DNA from: Corynebacterium lubricantis DSM 45231
GTDB lineage: Bacteria; Actinomycetota; Actinomycetes; Mycobacteriales; Mycobacteriaceae
Assembly: GCF_000379425.1 (NCBI RefSeq)
Contig: NZ_KB902181.1
Span: forward strand, 124,001-188,000
DNA: 64,000 nt
Direction: 5' to 3'
A program made the translations under genes and the position numbers. Below, piece by piece: positions 39,829-52,086 of the stretch (positions are counted from its first letter, which is position 1; each line of letters begins with the position of its first letter). Under the pieces are notes generated by a model. The model ran no database searches. It saw only the letters and a program-made list of their open reading frames with translations, and was not told the DNA's origin.

Positions 39829-39861
39829 ATACCTGTCGCTCGACAGTCCGCCGTGCGGACA
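39829..39861. repeat. Structured intergenic repeat, copy 5 of 5
   Basis: 33-bp unit with CTGTC-GCTC-GACAG and an intact second stem, followed by CTTTCCTGCCGCACAC. The array ends here, 33 bp before the rpoZ terminator region. Confidence 0.85.
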
Positions 39862-39893
39862 CTTTCCTGCCGCACACACCCGAACGAAGGCAA

Positions 39894-39927
39894 AACAAAA
39901 CCCGCTGCCTCGAAAGAGGTCAACGGG
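39894..39927 (-). terminator. Terminator after rpoZ
   Basis: On the minus strand an 11-bp stem (CCCGTTGACCTC / GAGGCAGCGGG, one G-T pair and one bulge) with a TTTC loop is followed by TTTTGTTTTG. It lies 23 bp after the rpoZ stop. Confidence 0.88.
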
Positions 39928-39949
39928 AAGTTGTTAGCGAGCCTGAAGG

Positions 39950-40243
39950 TTACTGACCTTCTTCATGCTCAAGTAGTCCAGCCTGAATCTCGCGCAATGC
40001 GATGGACAGAGGCTTCTCGCCTGGCTCAGGAGTGACAAGAGGTCCGATAAACTCGAATACGCCCTCGTCGTGCTGCTGGTAGTAGCTGTTGATCTGGCGT
40101 GCGCGCTTTGCAGCGAAAATCACCAGAGCATACTTCGACGACACTTTGGTCAAAAGCTCGTCGATAGGCGGGGCGGTGATGCCCTCTGGCGTGTCATACA
40201 CCAGGTTTTCGGACGTACCCATTTCGTTGGTCACGTTACTCAC
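39950..40243 (-). CDS. rpoZ: RNA polymerase omega subunit
   Basis: A 97-residue omega subunit that helps assemble beta-prime into RNA polymerase. Conserved [31 protein letters not shown] contacts the core; the acidic C-terminus is actinobacterial. Start GTG 40243 directly follows gmk (6 bp). An internal ATG at codon 8 is a possible alternative start. The rpoZ-gmk pair after mihF is a conserved corynebacterial and mycobacterial order; transcription ends at the terminator just downstream. Confidence 0.94.
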   Translation of the reverse strand: MSNVTNEMGTSENLVYDTPEGITAPPIDELLTKVSSKYALVIFAAKRARQINSYYQQHDEGVFEFIGPLVTPEPGEKPLSIALREIQAGLLEHEEGQ

Positions 40244-40249
40244 TTACAC

Positions 40250-40840
40250 CTACTCATTATTGTTATTGTTCTCGCCCAAAAGGATAGCACTAATTGCAGA
40301 TACCGCGGTATCCACATCGTCGTTGATAACAACGGCATCGAACTCATCCTGGGCTGCTAACTCCGCTCGCGCTGTTTCCAAGCGACGGTCAATGACCTCC
40401 TGCGGTTCCGTCCCACGCGAAGTCAAACGGTCAACCAAAACTTCCCACGAAGGAGGTGCGAGGAAAACCGTGACCGCCTCAGGCATCAAAGCCTTAACGT
40501 TGCGGGCACCAATCAAATCGACCTCGACCAGAACTGGTCGGCCTTCATCGAGGGCCTCGCGAACAGGCTCCGCAGGGGTTCCGGAGCGCTGCAGTCCGCC
40601 GTGTATATCGGCCCACTCCAGCATCTCGCCAGCATCAATCCGGCTTTGGAACTCTTCGCGGGAAACGAAGTAGTAATCGCGTCCGTTTCGCTCGCCCTCG
40701 CGCGGAGCACGAGTTGTCATTGACACCGAGAAGTACAGATCAGAAATCGATTCTCGGAGTTGGTTCACTACCGTCGACTTACCGACGGCAGATGGACCAG
40801 CCAAGACGACGAGCCGTCCCTTAGGGGTGACTCCGGGCAC
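40250..40840 (-). CDS. gmk: Guanylate kinase
   Basis: A 196-residue nucleotide kinase converting GMP to GDP with ATP. P-loop [16 protein letters not shown] is at residues 12-27; the GMP-binding region has [19 protein letters not shown] and [12 protein letters not shown]. The start is GTG 40840 with GAGG 9 bp upstream, 3 bp after mihF. Normal length. Confidence 0.96.
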   Translation of the reverse strand: MPGVTPKGRLVVLAGPSAVGKSTVVNQLRESISDLYFSVSMTTRAPREGERNGRDYYFVSREEFQSRIDAGEMLEWADIHGGLQRSGTPAEPVREALDEGRPVLVEVDLIGARNVKALMPEAVTVFLAPPSWEVLVDRLTSRGTEPQEVIDRRLETARAELAAQDEFDAVVINDDVDTAVSAISAILLGENNNNNE

Positions 40841-40843
40841 GAA

Positions 40844-41167
40844 TTAGTCCTCGGAGAAGCCGAAGCGCTCGAGGAGCGCGCGACGTTGACGCTCGCCAAG
40901 ACCACGCAGACGGCGGGTCTGAGCGATTTCAAGCTCTTCCATGATCTCACGAGCCTTGACCTTGCCAACCTTAGGCAGAGCCTCGAGGAGAGCGGAGACC
41001 TTGGTCTTGCCAATGATCTCGTCGGTCTGTGCCTTGTCCAGAACCTCCTTGAGGTTCGTCTCGCCACGCTTCAGGGATGCCTTAAGCTCTGCACGCTTCT
41101 TGCGAGCCTCGGCTGCCTTTGCGAGTGCTTCCTTGCGCTGCTCATCAGTCAACTTGGGAAGGGCCAC
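40844..41167 (-). CDS. mihF: Actinobacterial integration host factor (mIHF)
   Basis: A 107-residue basic nucleoid protein of the actinobacteria-only family, unrelated to the IHF/HU fold. It has a charged N-terminal helix (LTDEQRKEALAKAAEARKKR), then an H2TH-like DNA-binding core (LLEALPKVGKVKAREIMEEL, RLRGLGERQRRALLERF). It binds DNA and stimulates phage L5 integration in mycobacteria, and is essential there. The start is GTG 41167 with GGAGG 6 bp upstream. It is first in mihF-gmk-rpoZ. Confidence 0.95.
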   Translation of the reverse strand: MALPKLTDEQRKEALAKAAEARKKRAELKASLKRGETNLKEVLDKAQTDEIIGKTKVSALLEALPKVGKVKAREIMEELEIAQTRRLRGLGERQRRALLERFGFSED

Positions 41168-41265
41168 GGGGTTCCTCCATGTTCGTAGTAGTTAGTTGTG
41201 TACCAGCGCACCACTTTGCACTGGTGACAGGGAAATCAAACCCGAATCTCAATGGTGTGAGTTCC

Positions 41266-41299
41266 TGACATCGGCCAAGTGTAACACCGGACGATGTCA
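41266..41299 (-). promoter_or_regulatory. Candidate mihF promoter inside an inverted repeat
   Basis: TGACATCG and CGATGTCA form a perfect 8-bp inverted repeat with an 18-bp centre. On the minus strand the centre contains TGTTACACT, an extended -10 (TGn-TACACT). A repressor binding the repeat would cover the promoter. Inference from pattern only. Confidence 0.4.
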
Positions 41300-41341
41300 A
41301 TCACGACACCCGCGCCGGTATTTCAGCACGTCATCGGGTTG

Positions 41342-41359
41342 CTGGTAATAAACTACCAG
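41342..41359 (+). other. Hairpin with T-run on the plus strand
   Basis: CTGGTA-ATAAAC-TACCAG followed by GCTTTTTAG looks like a small terminator reading on the plus strand, although both neighbouring genes (pyrF, mihF) are on the minus strand. It may stop antisense transcription or act as a 3' stem of the pyr transcript. Confidence 0.4.
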
Positions 41360-41385
41360 GCTTTTTAGTTAAACGACGAAACGCC

Positions 41386-42183
41386 CTAATTAATGTACTG
41401 TTTCGCCTGGTCAGTTACCTGTTTTCGCAGGTCGTGCACGTCCGGCCCAGCACCGAGAACCGATCGCGAAACACTTGGGAAAACAAGGTGAGAATTCTTA
41501 CCTGCAATACGTGTCACATCGTCGACGGTTCCGCCCTGAGCACCGACACCTGGCATCAATACCGGGCCGTTGAGATCATCTAGTCGCGGTGGATTCACAA
41601 GCGTTGCACCGACCACAACACCGACGGAGCCAACAGTAGATCCCTGGTTGAGTTCCGCGCACTGATCGACCATGTATTGGGCCACGGTGCGGTCGTCGTC
41701 AAGCGTGCGTGATTGGAACTCGACGGCCTCCGGATTCGATGTCGCGCCGAGCACGAACACGCCGCCGCGATTGATCGCCGGGGCCAGCGCGCCGACGCCG
41801 AGGTATGGCGAGACGGTGACGGCGTCGGACTGTAATGGGGAGGACTCTCCTAGCCAGGCCTCAGCGTAGCCGTCCATGGTGGAGCCGATGTCGCCGCGCT
41901 TGGCATCGGCGACGACGAGCGTGCCCGCCGAACGAAGCTCACGGATCGTGTCCTCCAACACGGCGTAGCCTTGCGCACCGAAGCGCTCGAAGAACGCCAC
42001 CTGTGGCTTCACCAAGGCGACGTGGCCGGCGAAGGCCTCGACGCAGCGCTGCGAGAACTCGCGCAGGCCGTCAACCGAATCGGTCAACCCCCACGCCTGA
42101 AGAAGAGACGCATGCGGATCGATGCCGACACACAGTCTGCCAAAGTCATCGCCCGCGGCGACGAGACGCTCACCGAACTGCAT
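41386..42183 (-). CDS. pyrF: Orotidine 5'-phosphate decarboxylase
   Basis: A 265-residue TIM barrel for the last step of UMP synthesis. The catalytic ADAKRGDIGSTMDGYAEAW has the Lys-Asp pair; the N-terminus has RLCVGIDPHASLLQAWGL. It belongs to the longer type-2 family used by mycobacteria and corynebacteria. ATG 42183 starts immediately after the carB stop with no gap. Last gene of the pyr operon. Confidence 0.96.
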   Translation of the reverse strand: MQFGERLVAAGDDFGRLCVGIDPHASLLQAWGLTDSVDGLREFSQRCVEAFAGHVALVKPQVAFFERFGAQGYAVLEDTIRELRSAGTLVVADAKRGDIGSTMDGYAEAWLGESSPLQSDAVTVSPYLGVGALAPAINRGGVFVLGATSNPEAVEFQSRTLDDDRTVAQYMVDQCAELNQGSTVGSVGVVVGATLVNPPRLDDLNGPVLMPGVGAQGGTVDDVTRIAGKNSHLVFPSVSRSVLGAGPDVHDLRKQVTDQAKQYIN

Positions 42184-45540
<3,357 letters not shown>

Positions 45541-45557
45541 GGTGTTTCCCTTCCTGG

Positions 45558-46703
45558 TTACTTCTTGTTTGGCGAGAACTTGTCCATCAGTTCAATGAAC
45601 TGATCGAACAGTGGGTTCGCATCGTGTGGGCCGGCGGCGGATTCTGGGTGGTACTGCACGGAGTAAGCCATGCCGTTTTCGAGTGCCACGCCTTCCACGA
45701 CGTCGTCGTTAAGGCAGGTATGCGTGACCACTGCTCGGCCGAAGTCGGTGTCGAACTTCTGGCCTGCTTCGCCTTCGAGCGCGAAGCCGTGGTTCTGCGA
45801 GGTGATGTCGATCTTGCCGGTGAGGTGGTTCTTGACCGGCACGTTGATGCCGCGGTGGCCGAACTTCATCTTGTAGGTGCTCAAGCCGAGTGCGCGGCCG
45901 AGGATTTGGTTGCCGAAGCAGATGCCAAACAGCGGGATTTCTTGAGCGATGATCTCGCGGGTGATGCCCACCATCACATCCGCGGTGGCTGGGTCGCCAG
46001 GGCCGTTGGAGATGAACACGCCGTCTGGCTTGTACTGCTCGATCTCAGTGACCGGGGTGTTTGCCGGCACGACGATGGTTTCGATGCCACGGCTAGCAAA
46101 GTGATTCGGAGTGGCCGACTTGATGCCCATGTCATAAGCCACGACCGTGTAGCGCTTCTCGGCGGTTGCCTCGATGGTGTATGGCTCCTTGGTGGACACC
46201 TCGGTTGCCAAGTCCGCACCCTCCATGGATGGCTGCGCATTGACCTTATCGACGAGCTCCTGCACGTCCTTAGTTGCGTCATCGCCAGAGAAGATGCCGG
46301 CCGGGACGGAACCGAAGTTGCGGATATGGCGCACAATGGTGCGGGTATCCACGCCACCGATACCGATGATGCCCTGCTTTTTCATCTCGTCTTCCAGCGA
46401 GCGCTCCGCGCGCCAGTTAGACACGCGCTTGGACAGGTCACGGATGACCAGGCCTGCGACCCAGATCTGGCCGTCGCGGGATTCATTGTCCTCGTCGTTC
46501 CAACCGGTGTTACCGATCTGTGGTGCAGTGGTGACCAAGATCTGGCGGTGGAAGGAAGGGTCGGTCATGGACTCCTGGTAACCAGTCATAGCCGTAGTGA
46601 AGACGGCCTCGCCCAAAGTGGTGCCCTCGGCGCCGAAGGCAAAGCCGGGGAATGTAGTGCCATCGCCCAACACGAGGATGGCAGGAGTGCGGGATGCAGT
46701 CAC
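45558..46703 (-). CDS. carA: Carbamoyl-phosphate synthase small subunit (glutaminase)
   Basis: A 381-residue class I glutamine amidotransferase that delivers ammonia to CarB. The catalytic Cys is in [17 protein letters not shown]; the His/Glu pair is in [16 protein letters not shown] choose GTG 46703 as start because AAAGGG stands 5 bp before it and the protein then starts close to the conserved [11 protein letters not shown]; the ATG 10 codons earlier (46733) has no ribosome site. It sits between pyrC and carB. Confidence 0.95.
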   Translation of the reverse strand: MTASRTPAILVLGDGTTFPGFAFGAEGTTLGEAVFTTAMTGYQESMTDPSFHRQILVTTAPQIGNTGWNDEDNESRDGQIWVAGLVIRDLSKRVSNWRAERSLEDEMKKQGIIGIGGVDTRTIVRHIRNFGSVPAGIFSGDDATKDVQELVDKVNAQPSMEGADLATEVSTKEPYTIEATAEKRYTVVAYDMGIKSATPNHFASRGIETIVVPANTPVTEIEQYKPDGVFISNGPGDPATADVMVGITREIIAQEIPLFGICFGNQILGRALGLSTYKMKFGHRGINVPVKNHLTGKIDITSQNHGFALEGEAGQKFDTDFGRAVVTHTCLNDDVVEGVALENGMAYSVQYHPESAAGPHDANPLFDQFIELMDKFSPNKK

Positions 46704-46753
46704 GGGAACCCTTTCTGACTGTAAATTATTCATTCGTATGTATTCTATGCGTT

Positions 46754-48130
46754 TTACTGTGCGATAGCGCTATCGCCGTGCGCTGGCGCCGAAATCTCGC
46801 CATCTGACAAGGTCACATGACCACGCAGAATGGTGTGGGTGACTTGCGCGTTGAAGGTCATGTCCTCGAAAGGCGTATTCTCCGACTTCGATTCGAGTTC
46901 CTCACCATGCACGGTCCACGGAGCATCCGGGTCAACGACGGTGAGGTTGGCAGGCTCCCCGACCGCAATGGGGCGGCCGTGGCCAGGCAGGCGCGTGATC
47001 TCGGCGGGCTTTTCGCTCATCACCTTGGCCACGAAGCGCCAGTCAGCCAGTCCGGATTCCACAAACACCTTTGCGACGATGGCCAGCGAGGTCTCTAGGC
47101 CCAACATGCCAGGACGGGCGTGTTCGAATTCGACGCACTTTTCTTCCGAGCCATGAGGAGCGTGGTCGGTAGCCACGCAATCAACGACACCTTCGAGTAG
47201 GGCGTTCTTCAACGCCTCGGCGTCGCGGCGCTCGCGCAACGGTGGGTTCACGCGGTACACGCCGTCGTAGGAGGACAGGACTTCGTCGGTAAGCAAAAGA
47301 TGGTGCGGGGTGACCTCGGCTGTGACCGCTACCCCACGCGACTTGGCCAGGCGCAGCTGATCCACGGTGCCTTCGGTGGAGGCATGGCAGATGTGCAGGC
47401 GGCCGCCGTAATCGCGGTTCATGATCGCATCGCGGGCAACAATGGCCTCCTCTGCCACGCGTGGCCAACCGCGCAGGCCGAGCTTCGCAGCCTCCGCACC
47501 CTCGTGGGCCACGGCGCCTTCGGTCAAGCGCACGTCCTCTGCGTGCTGAGCCAGCAGGACATCCATGCCCTGGGAGTACTCGATGGCGCGGCGCATGAGC
47601 TGCGGGTCGCCGACGCACTTGCCGTCGTCGGAAAACATGCGGACCTTAGCCTGCGAATTGGCCATCATGCCAAACTCTGTGAGCTGCTTGCCCTCAAGGC
47701 CCTGGGTGATGGAGCCGACTGGATGCACGTCACATACGCCATAGTGTTGGCTCTTAAGCCAGACGGACTCGGCGATGATCGGCTGATCCATCACCGGCAT
47801 CGTGTTCGCCATGGTAAACACGGCTGTGAACCCACCCTTGGCGGCTGCGTTGGAGCCGGTCTCGATGGTCTCGGTGTCCTCGCGGCCTGGCTCGCGCAGA
47901 TGAACATGCATATCGACGAGGCCTGGAAGCAAAACGTTGCCCTTGCCGTCGATGACCTGTGCATCCTTGGCGGCCGCAGTATCGATGTCACCAATCTCGG
48001 CGATTTTGCCGTCCCGGATCAGCACGCTGACTGGGTCGCCTTCGCCGTAGGGGCGCACATTGTTCAGCAACACAGCCTGGATCGCGGCTGGGCTCGTGAC
48101 ACCCGTGGCTGGGTAATTATTCTCAGTCAT
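46754..48130 (-). CDS. pyrC: Dihydroorotase
   Basis: A 458-residue zinc amidohydrolase closing carbamoyl-aspartate to dihydroorotate. Metal motif [19 protein letters not shown] is near residue 72, and [12 protein letters not shown] has the catalytic Asp. It is of the long class I type. ATG 48130 has GGAG about 5 bp upstream. It lies 8 bp after pyrB in the operon. Confidence 0.96.
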   Translation of the reverse strand: MTENNYPATGVTSPAAIQAVLLNNVRPYGEGDPVSVLIRDGKIAEIGDIDTAAAKDAQVIDGKGNVLLPGLVDMHVHLREPGREDTETIETGSNAAAKGGFTAVFTMANTMPVMDQPIIAESVWLKSQHYGVCDVHPVGSITQGLEGKQLTEFGMMANSQAKVRMFSDDGKCVGDPQLMRRAIEYSQGMDVLLAQHAEDVRLTEGAVAHEGAEAAKLGLRGWPRVAEEAIVARDAIMNRDYGGRLHICHASTEGTVDQLRLAKSRGVAVTAEVTPHHLLLTDEVLSSYDGVYRVNPPLRERRDAEALKNALLEGVVDCVATDHAPHGSEEKCVEFEHARPGMLGLETSLAIVAKVFVESGLADWRFVAKVMSEKPAEITRLPGHGRPIAVGEPANLTVVDPDAPWTVHGEELESKSENTPFEDMTFNAQVTHTILRGHVTLSDGEISAPAHGDSAIAQ

Positions 48131-48138
48131 CTTTTCTC

Positions 48139-49068
48139 CTAGCTTTCCGCAGCCAACAGGGTGAACAGCACGGCCATACGCACGTGCACACCATTGGAAA
48201 CCTGCTGCAGCACCGCTGCATTGTCGTAGTCGGCGACGGCGTGGTTAATTTCCATGCCGCGCAGCATCGGGCCTGGGTGCATGATGATGGCACCGTCTTT
48301 CATCTTGGCGGCGCGCGCCTTGGACAGGCCGTAGAGCGTGGCGTACTCGCGATGCGAGGGGAAAAACCCGCCATTCATGCGTTCCTGCTGGACGCGCAAC
48401 ATCATCACCGCATCGGCGTCTGCAATCTCTGCGTCGAAATCGAAGGAGGTGCGCACCGGCCAGGTTTCTACTCCCTGAGGCAACAAGGTCGGCGGCGCGA
48501 CCAAGACGACCTCGGCGCCGAGCGTGGACAACAAGTCCACGTTGGAGCGCACCACGCGCGAGTGCAGGCAGTCACCGACAATGATGACCTTCTTGCCCGC
48601 GATGTCACCGATACGTTGACGCATGGTCACGGCATCCAGCAGGGCCTGCGTGGGGTGCTGGTGGGAGCCGTCGCCGGCATTGATTACTGCCGGACCATTG
48701 CCATTCGGCGCGACCCAATCAGCCAATAGCTTGGCAGCGCCCGAGGAGCTGTGCCGCATGACGATCGCATCAGCGCCAATCGAAGCCAAGGTCAGGCCCG
48801 TATCTTTCAGGGACTCGCCCTTCTTCACACTCGAGCTCGAGGCCGAGACGTTAATCACGTCGGCGCTCATCCACTTCCCGGCGGTTTCAAAGGAAGCACG
48901 AGTACGGGTGGAATTCTCGTAGAACAGGGTAAAAATCGTGCGGCCTCGCAGGGTGGGCAGCTTCTTAATTTCGCGGCCTTCGAGCGCTTCTCGGAAGCGA
49001 TCGGCCTCATCCATCAACCCGACGATCTCGTCGCGTGACAAAGATTGAATATCTAGCAGATGCTTCAT
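48139..49068 (-). CDS. pyrB: Aspartate carbamoyltransferase catalytic subunit
   Basis: A 309-residue enzyme joining carbamoyl phosphate and aspartate. The carbamoyl-phosphate loop [19 protein letters not shown] is near residue 51; [15 protein letters not shown] is the second signature. No regulatory pyrI gene is present, as in Gram-positives. It starts directly at the pyrR stop. Confidence 0.97.
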   Translation of the reverse strand: MKHLLDIQSLSRDEIVGLMDEADRFREALEGREIKKLPTLRGRTIFTLFYENSTRTRASFETAGKWMSADVINVSASSSSVKKGESLKDTGLTLASIGADAIVMRHSSSGAAKLLADWVAPNGNGPAVINAGDGSHQHPTQALLDAVTMRQRIGDIAGKKVIIVGDCLHSRVVRSNVDLLSTLGAEVVLVAPPTLLPQGVETWPVRTSFDFDAEIADADAVMMLRVQQERMNGGFFPSHREYATLYGLSKARAAKMKDGAIIMHPGPMLRGMEINHAVADYDNAAVLQQVSNGVHVRMAVLFTLLAAES

Positions 49069-49635
49069 CTACTCCCCTTCCGGCTCTTTAATCAACACAA
49101 CGCTGTCTTCCCCATCAAGAGCTGCCAGATTCACCACGACATCCTCGCTGCTGGAGGTAGGGATGTTCTTGCCCACATAGTCGGCGCGGATCGGGAGCTG
49201 GCGATGTCCACGATCAACCAAAACGGCAAGCTGCACTGTCTTTGGACGTCCCAAGTCACGCAAAGCATCGAGTGCTGCACGGATCGTGCGGCCGGAGTAC
49301 AGCACATCGTCGACAAGCACAACAACAGCGCCGTCTAAGGCGATCGGAATCTTGGTGGGTTGCAGCGCGCGGTGCGGTTTCTCACGCAAATCGTCGCGGT
49401 ACAAGGTGATGTCCAGGCTGCCAACGGGAACGTCAACGCCGGAAAAGTCTTTAATGTTGTCCGCCAAAAGGCGAGCCAAGGGAACACCCCCGCTGGGGAT
49501 GCCGAGCAGCACGATCGGTGTGTCCTGATCCAGTGCCGTCTTCTCAATAATCTGATGCGCGATGCGTGCAACAGTGCGTGCGACATCGTCTGCTGAGAGC
49601 AGCTCTAATGTGACGCGGTTGTTGTTTCCACTCAT
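49069..49635 (-). CDS. pyrR: PyrR, pyr regulator / uracil phosphoribosyltransferase
   Basis: A 188-residue protein of the PRTase fold. The PRPP loop is [17 protein letters not shown] at residues 107-121. It binds pyr leader RNA when UMP is high and has uracil phosphoribosyltransferase activity in relatives. It is the first gene of the pyr operon. Its ribosome-binding site (GAAGGAGG) lies directly beside a PyrR-type hairpin, which suggests it represses its own translation and that of the genes behind it. Confidence 0.95.
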   Translation of the reverse strand: MSGNNNRVTLELLSADDVARTVARIAHQIIEKTALDQDTPIVLLGIPSGGVPLARLLADNIKDFSGVDVPVGSLDITLYRDDLREKPHRALQPTKIPIALDGAVVVLVDDVLYSGRTIRAALDALRDLGRPKTVQLAVLVDRGHRQLPIRADYVGKNIPTSSSEDVVVNLAALDGEDSVVLIKEPEGE

Positions 49636-49643
49636 CGAACCTC

Positions 49644-49671
49644 CTTCTCCGCCTCTCTGTGCGGTCTTTAA
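49644..49671 (-). promoter_or_regulatory. PyrR-binding leader hairpin at the pyrR ribosome site
   Basis: On the minus strand CCGC-ACAGAGAG-GCGG forms a small hairpin whose loop plus first stem base reads AGAGAGG, the core of known PyrR-binding RNA. It is followed at once by AGAAGGAGG, the pyrR ribosome site. No terminator/antiterminator pair is seen, so translational repression, as shown for Mycobacterium smegmatis, is the best model. Confidence 0.75.
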
Positions 49672-49802
49672 AGGATGTCAATGTTTCTTGGTACAAGCTC
49701 GGGTCAAAATTGTCTATGCTGGTGTGCTTAGAACGATTGTTACTTTAGCACTTCAATCGGACATCCTGGGAACCAGTATTCACGAAAATTGAGAGGATCA
49801 CG

Positions 49803-51149
49803 ATGGGGATCACAGCCGATCATGTCGTTCCTGCAGACAGGGACACTGTCTGGGACTGGCATACCCGCCCGGGTGCCGTGGCGCGGCTTAGCCCCACCTT
49901 TCTGCCGATGCGCCCCGTCCAGCAAGCTGAGCGTCTCTCGGACGGCACGACCATCTTCTCTCTGCCAGCCGGGCTGAAATGGGTGGCAAAGCACGATCTT
50001 TCTGGCTATCACAATCGCCACCAGTTCACCGACGTGTGCATCAACGCACCGATGAAAGCTGTAGCGAATTGGAAACACGTGCACATTTTTTCCGATGACG
50101 AGGATGGCACCCGCATCACCGACGAGATCACCACTCGCCTGCCCGCAAAATCCTTAGAGCCGATGCTCGCCTACCGGCAACACCAGTTGATCGAAGACAT
50201 TTCCTTCCTCAATCGCATGGGCCAGCTCGCCGATTCCACGCCGCTGACCATCGCAATGACCGGCTCGCGCGGTCACGTCGGTCGCGCGCTTATGGCTCAG
50301 CTGACCACGGCCGGCCACTCGGTGATCCAACTCGTTCGCGGCGAGGCAAAAGAAGGCCAACGTCACTGGCACACCAGCCACCCCCATCACGATCTTCTCG
50401 AGGGCGTGGATGCCGTGGTTCATCTCGCCGGTGAACCGCTATATGGACGATTCAATGAGGCCCATAAGCGTGAGATCTACGAGTCCCGCGTCAAACCCAC
50501 CCGCGAGTTAGCCACCCTCGCCGCTAACACTCCCGGAGTGCGGACCTTTGTCGCGTCCTCCGCCGTGGGTTTCTACGGAGCCGGAGGCAGCGAACAACCC
50601 ATCGATGAATCAAGCGACCGCGGCGAAGGCCACCTCGCCGACACAGTTGTGGATTGGGAGGAAGCCACCCAGCCCGCCAAGGATGCCGGACTGCGGGTTG
50701 TCAACGTCCGCTCGGGCATCGCGCTCGGCAGCACCGCCGGCGTATTACCCATCTTTAGAACCCTCTCAGCCACAGGACTTGCCACCCGCTTCGGTGACGG
50801 CGAATTCTGGATGTCGTGGATCTCCATCGATGACCTGACAGATATTTATTTTCGCTCGCTTATCGACGAGTCCTTGGCCGGCGCAGTCAACGCCACCGCC
50901 CCACACCCCGTGCTCAATAGCGAATTCTCCGATGCGCTGGCGAAAGAACTCAAGAAGCCACAGTTGATGCCAGTACCAGCATTCGGTCCGCGCATGCTCC
51001 TTGGCAAAGAAGGCGCCGAAGAACTGGTCATGGCCGACCAGAACGTCACTCCTGCCCGACTGCTCGAGGCTGGGCACATATTCCGCTACCCCACGTTGAA
51101 GGCAGCATTGGCGCACGAGCTGGGCACTGAGAGTCTCTACGGTACATAA
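49803..51149 (+). CDS. TIGR01777-family epimerase with N-terminal SRPBCC domain
   Basis: A 448-residue fusion. Residues ~1-150 form a START/SRPBCC-like ligand-binding domain (VPADRDTVWDWHTRPGAV). From ~153 an extended SDR NAD(P)-binding domain follows, with IAMTGSRGHVGRALMAQL as the glycine motif, VVHLAGEPL, and VASSAVGFYG near the catalytic region, ending in a DUF1731-like tail. Substrate unknown; the short family version in E. coli is YfcH. GAGAGGATC precedes ATG 49803. It is divergent from the pyr operon and 36 bp before a YbjN gene. Confidence 0.85.
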   Translation: MGITADHVVPADRDTVWDWHTRPGAVARLSPTFLPMRPVQQAERLSDGTTIFSLPAGLKWVAKHDLSGYHNRHQFTDVCINAPMKAVANWKHVHIFSDDEDGTRITDEITTRLPAKSLEPMLAYRQHQLIEDISFLNRMGQLADSTPLTIAMTGSRGHVGRALMAQLTTAGHSVIQLVRGEAKEGQRHWHTSHPHHDLLEGVDAVVHLAGEPLYGRFNEAHKREIYESRVKPTRELATLAANTPGVRTFVASSAVGFYGAGGSEQPIDESSDRGEGHLADTVVDWEEATQPAKDAGLRVVNVRSGIALGSTAGVLPIFRTLSATGLATRFGDGEFWMSWISIDDLTDIYFRSLIDESLAGAVNATAPHPVLNSEFSDALAKELKKPQLMPVPAFGPRMLLGKEGAEELVMADQNVTPARLLEAGHIFRYPTLKAALAHELGTESLYGT

Positions 51150-51185
51150 TCTGCCCAGCAGGTGCCCGGTTGATACTGTGGTGGA

Positions 51186-51656
51186 ATGGATGAAAAGAAC
51201 CTTCCACAACCATTTTCAATAGAACAGGTAACCACGATTCTCCACGACGAGAATTTGGATTACCGGATGGAAACAGCCCCGACCGAGACTGGCGAAACCA
51301 CCATTGTCCGCACTGGTTTTGCCAATGCAGCAATCGCTTTCGTGCAAGAAGGCGACACCCTGGTGTGCGAAGCATTGTGGCGCGGCGAATTCCCTCGCGC
51401 GCTGGCCACCAACCTGCTGGCTGCATGCAATGAATACAACCAGATGCAGTTCGCGCCGACCTTGCGCTTCTACGAAAACGGCGAGCATCACCTGTCCGCG
51501 AATGCCTACCGCATCCTGGATATCTCGAAGGGCGCCTCCTTCAACCAGATCGGCGCCTTTGTTATGTCCACGCTGGATGCTGTGGTTTCGGCCTTCGATT
51601 TCCTCAGCCAGCAATTCCCGAACCTTGTGACCTGGGAGGAGACCCATGAGCACTAA
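51186..51656 (+). CDS. YbjN domain-containing protein, first of a pair
   Basis: A 156-residue soluble protein of the YbjN family. The fold resembles type III secretion chaperones; members are linked to stress responses and folding assistance but have no proven molecular activity. Visible traits: FSIEQVTTILHDENLDYRM at the start and the AANLLAACNEYN-like helix (ALATNLLAACNEYNQMQ). Its last 11 bases overlap the next YbjN gene, so the two proteins are likely made in fixed ratio. Confidence 0.75.
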   Translation: MDEKNLPQPFSIEQVTTILHDENLDYRMETAPTETGETTIVRTGFANAAIAFVQEGDTLVCEALWRGEFPRALATNLLAACNEYNQMQFAPTLRFYENGEHHLSANAYRILDISKGASFNQIGAFVMSTLDAVVSAFDFLSQQFPNLVTWEETHEH

Positions 51657-52086
51657 AGTCACCCTCGACCGCATCGACGAAGCCATGCGCGGACACGGCA
51701 TCGAGATCGCCCGCGACGACACCCGCAATCTCGGACAGGCCAACATCAACGGGTTCAACGTGGCGTTCGCGCTGCTCAGCTCCGTAGTCATCGTCCGCGC
51801 TGACGCAGCAACAGAAATTCCAAGCGACGACGCAGACGCCACGTTCTACCTCGCGGCGAACCAGGTTAACTCGGCGTCCTTCGGCGCGCGTGCGGTGATC
51901 GTCGATAAGCTAGACAACCTGATCGTGCGCACCGAGCGCGAGCTACCACTTGCCGCCGGGCTTGACGACGAGCAGCTTTCCGCCGCACTGAAATCGGCCG
52001 TGGACGCGGTGCTTGCCACCCAAGACGCGATGGTAGCGATCACCCAGAACATCAACGAAGCTTTCCGCGAGGAACAAGCTGATTAG
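51646..52086 (+). CDS. YbjN domain-containing protein, second of a pair
   Basis: A 146-residue paralogue of the upstream gene with only distant similarity (TLDRIDEAMRGHGIEIARDD, AANQVNSASFGARAVI). It starts at ATG 51646 inside the previous gene. Its stop (TAG 52084-52086) shares bases with the stop of the convergent ppk2 gene. Function unknown; the tight coupling suggests a heteromeric partner. Confidence 0.72.
   Translation: MSTKVTLDRIDEAMRGHGIEIARDDTRNLGQANINGFNVAFALLSSVVIVRADAATEIPSDDADATFYLAANQVNSASFGARAVIVDKLDNLIVRTERELPLAAGLDDEQLSAALKSAVDAVLATQDAMVAITQNINEAFREEQAD

Larger units (their letters stand above)
39273..39949. other. 677-bp gene-free gap with structured repeats
   Basis: No credible gene. 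It holds, in order, the coaBC promoter region with small hairpins (for example CTTGGGG-TCG-CCCCGAG near 39390), a 78-bp AT-rich imperfect palindrome (39425-39502), five copies of a 33-bp structured repeat (39531-39861) and the rpoZ terminator (39894-39927). Open frames across the repeats are artefacts: the ~74-bp period changes frame from unit to unit and the translations are only low-complexity Pro/Arg/Ser text. Confidence 0.75.

Noticed and set aside
39531..39861. A CRISPR array
   Set aside because: Spacers are related to one another in an alternating pattern, repeats contain two internal palindromes with drifted copies, and there are no cas genes in the window.
39470..39956. Possible small repeat proteins across the coaBC-rpoZ gap (frames of 133 and 155 codons)
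   Set aside because: They exist only because the 33-bp repeats lack stops in those frames. The ~74-bp period shifts the frame from unit to unit and there are no ribosome sites.
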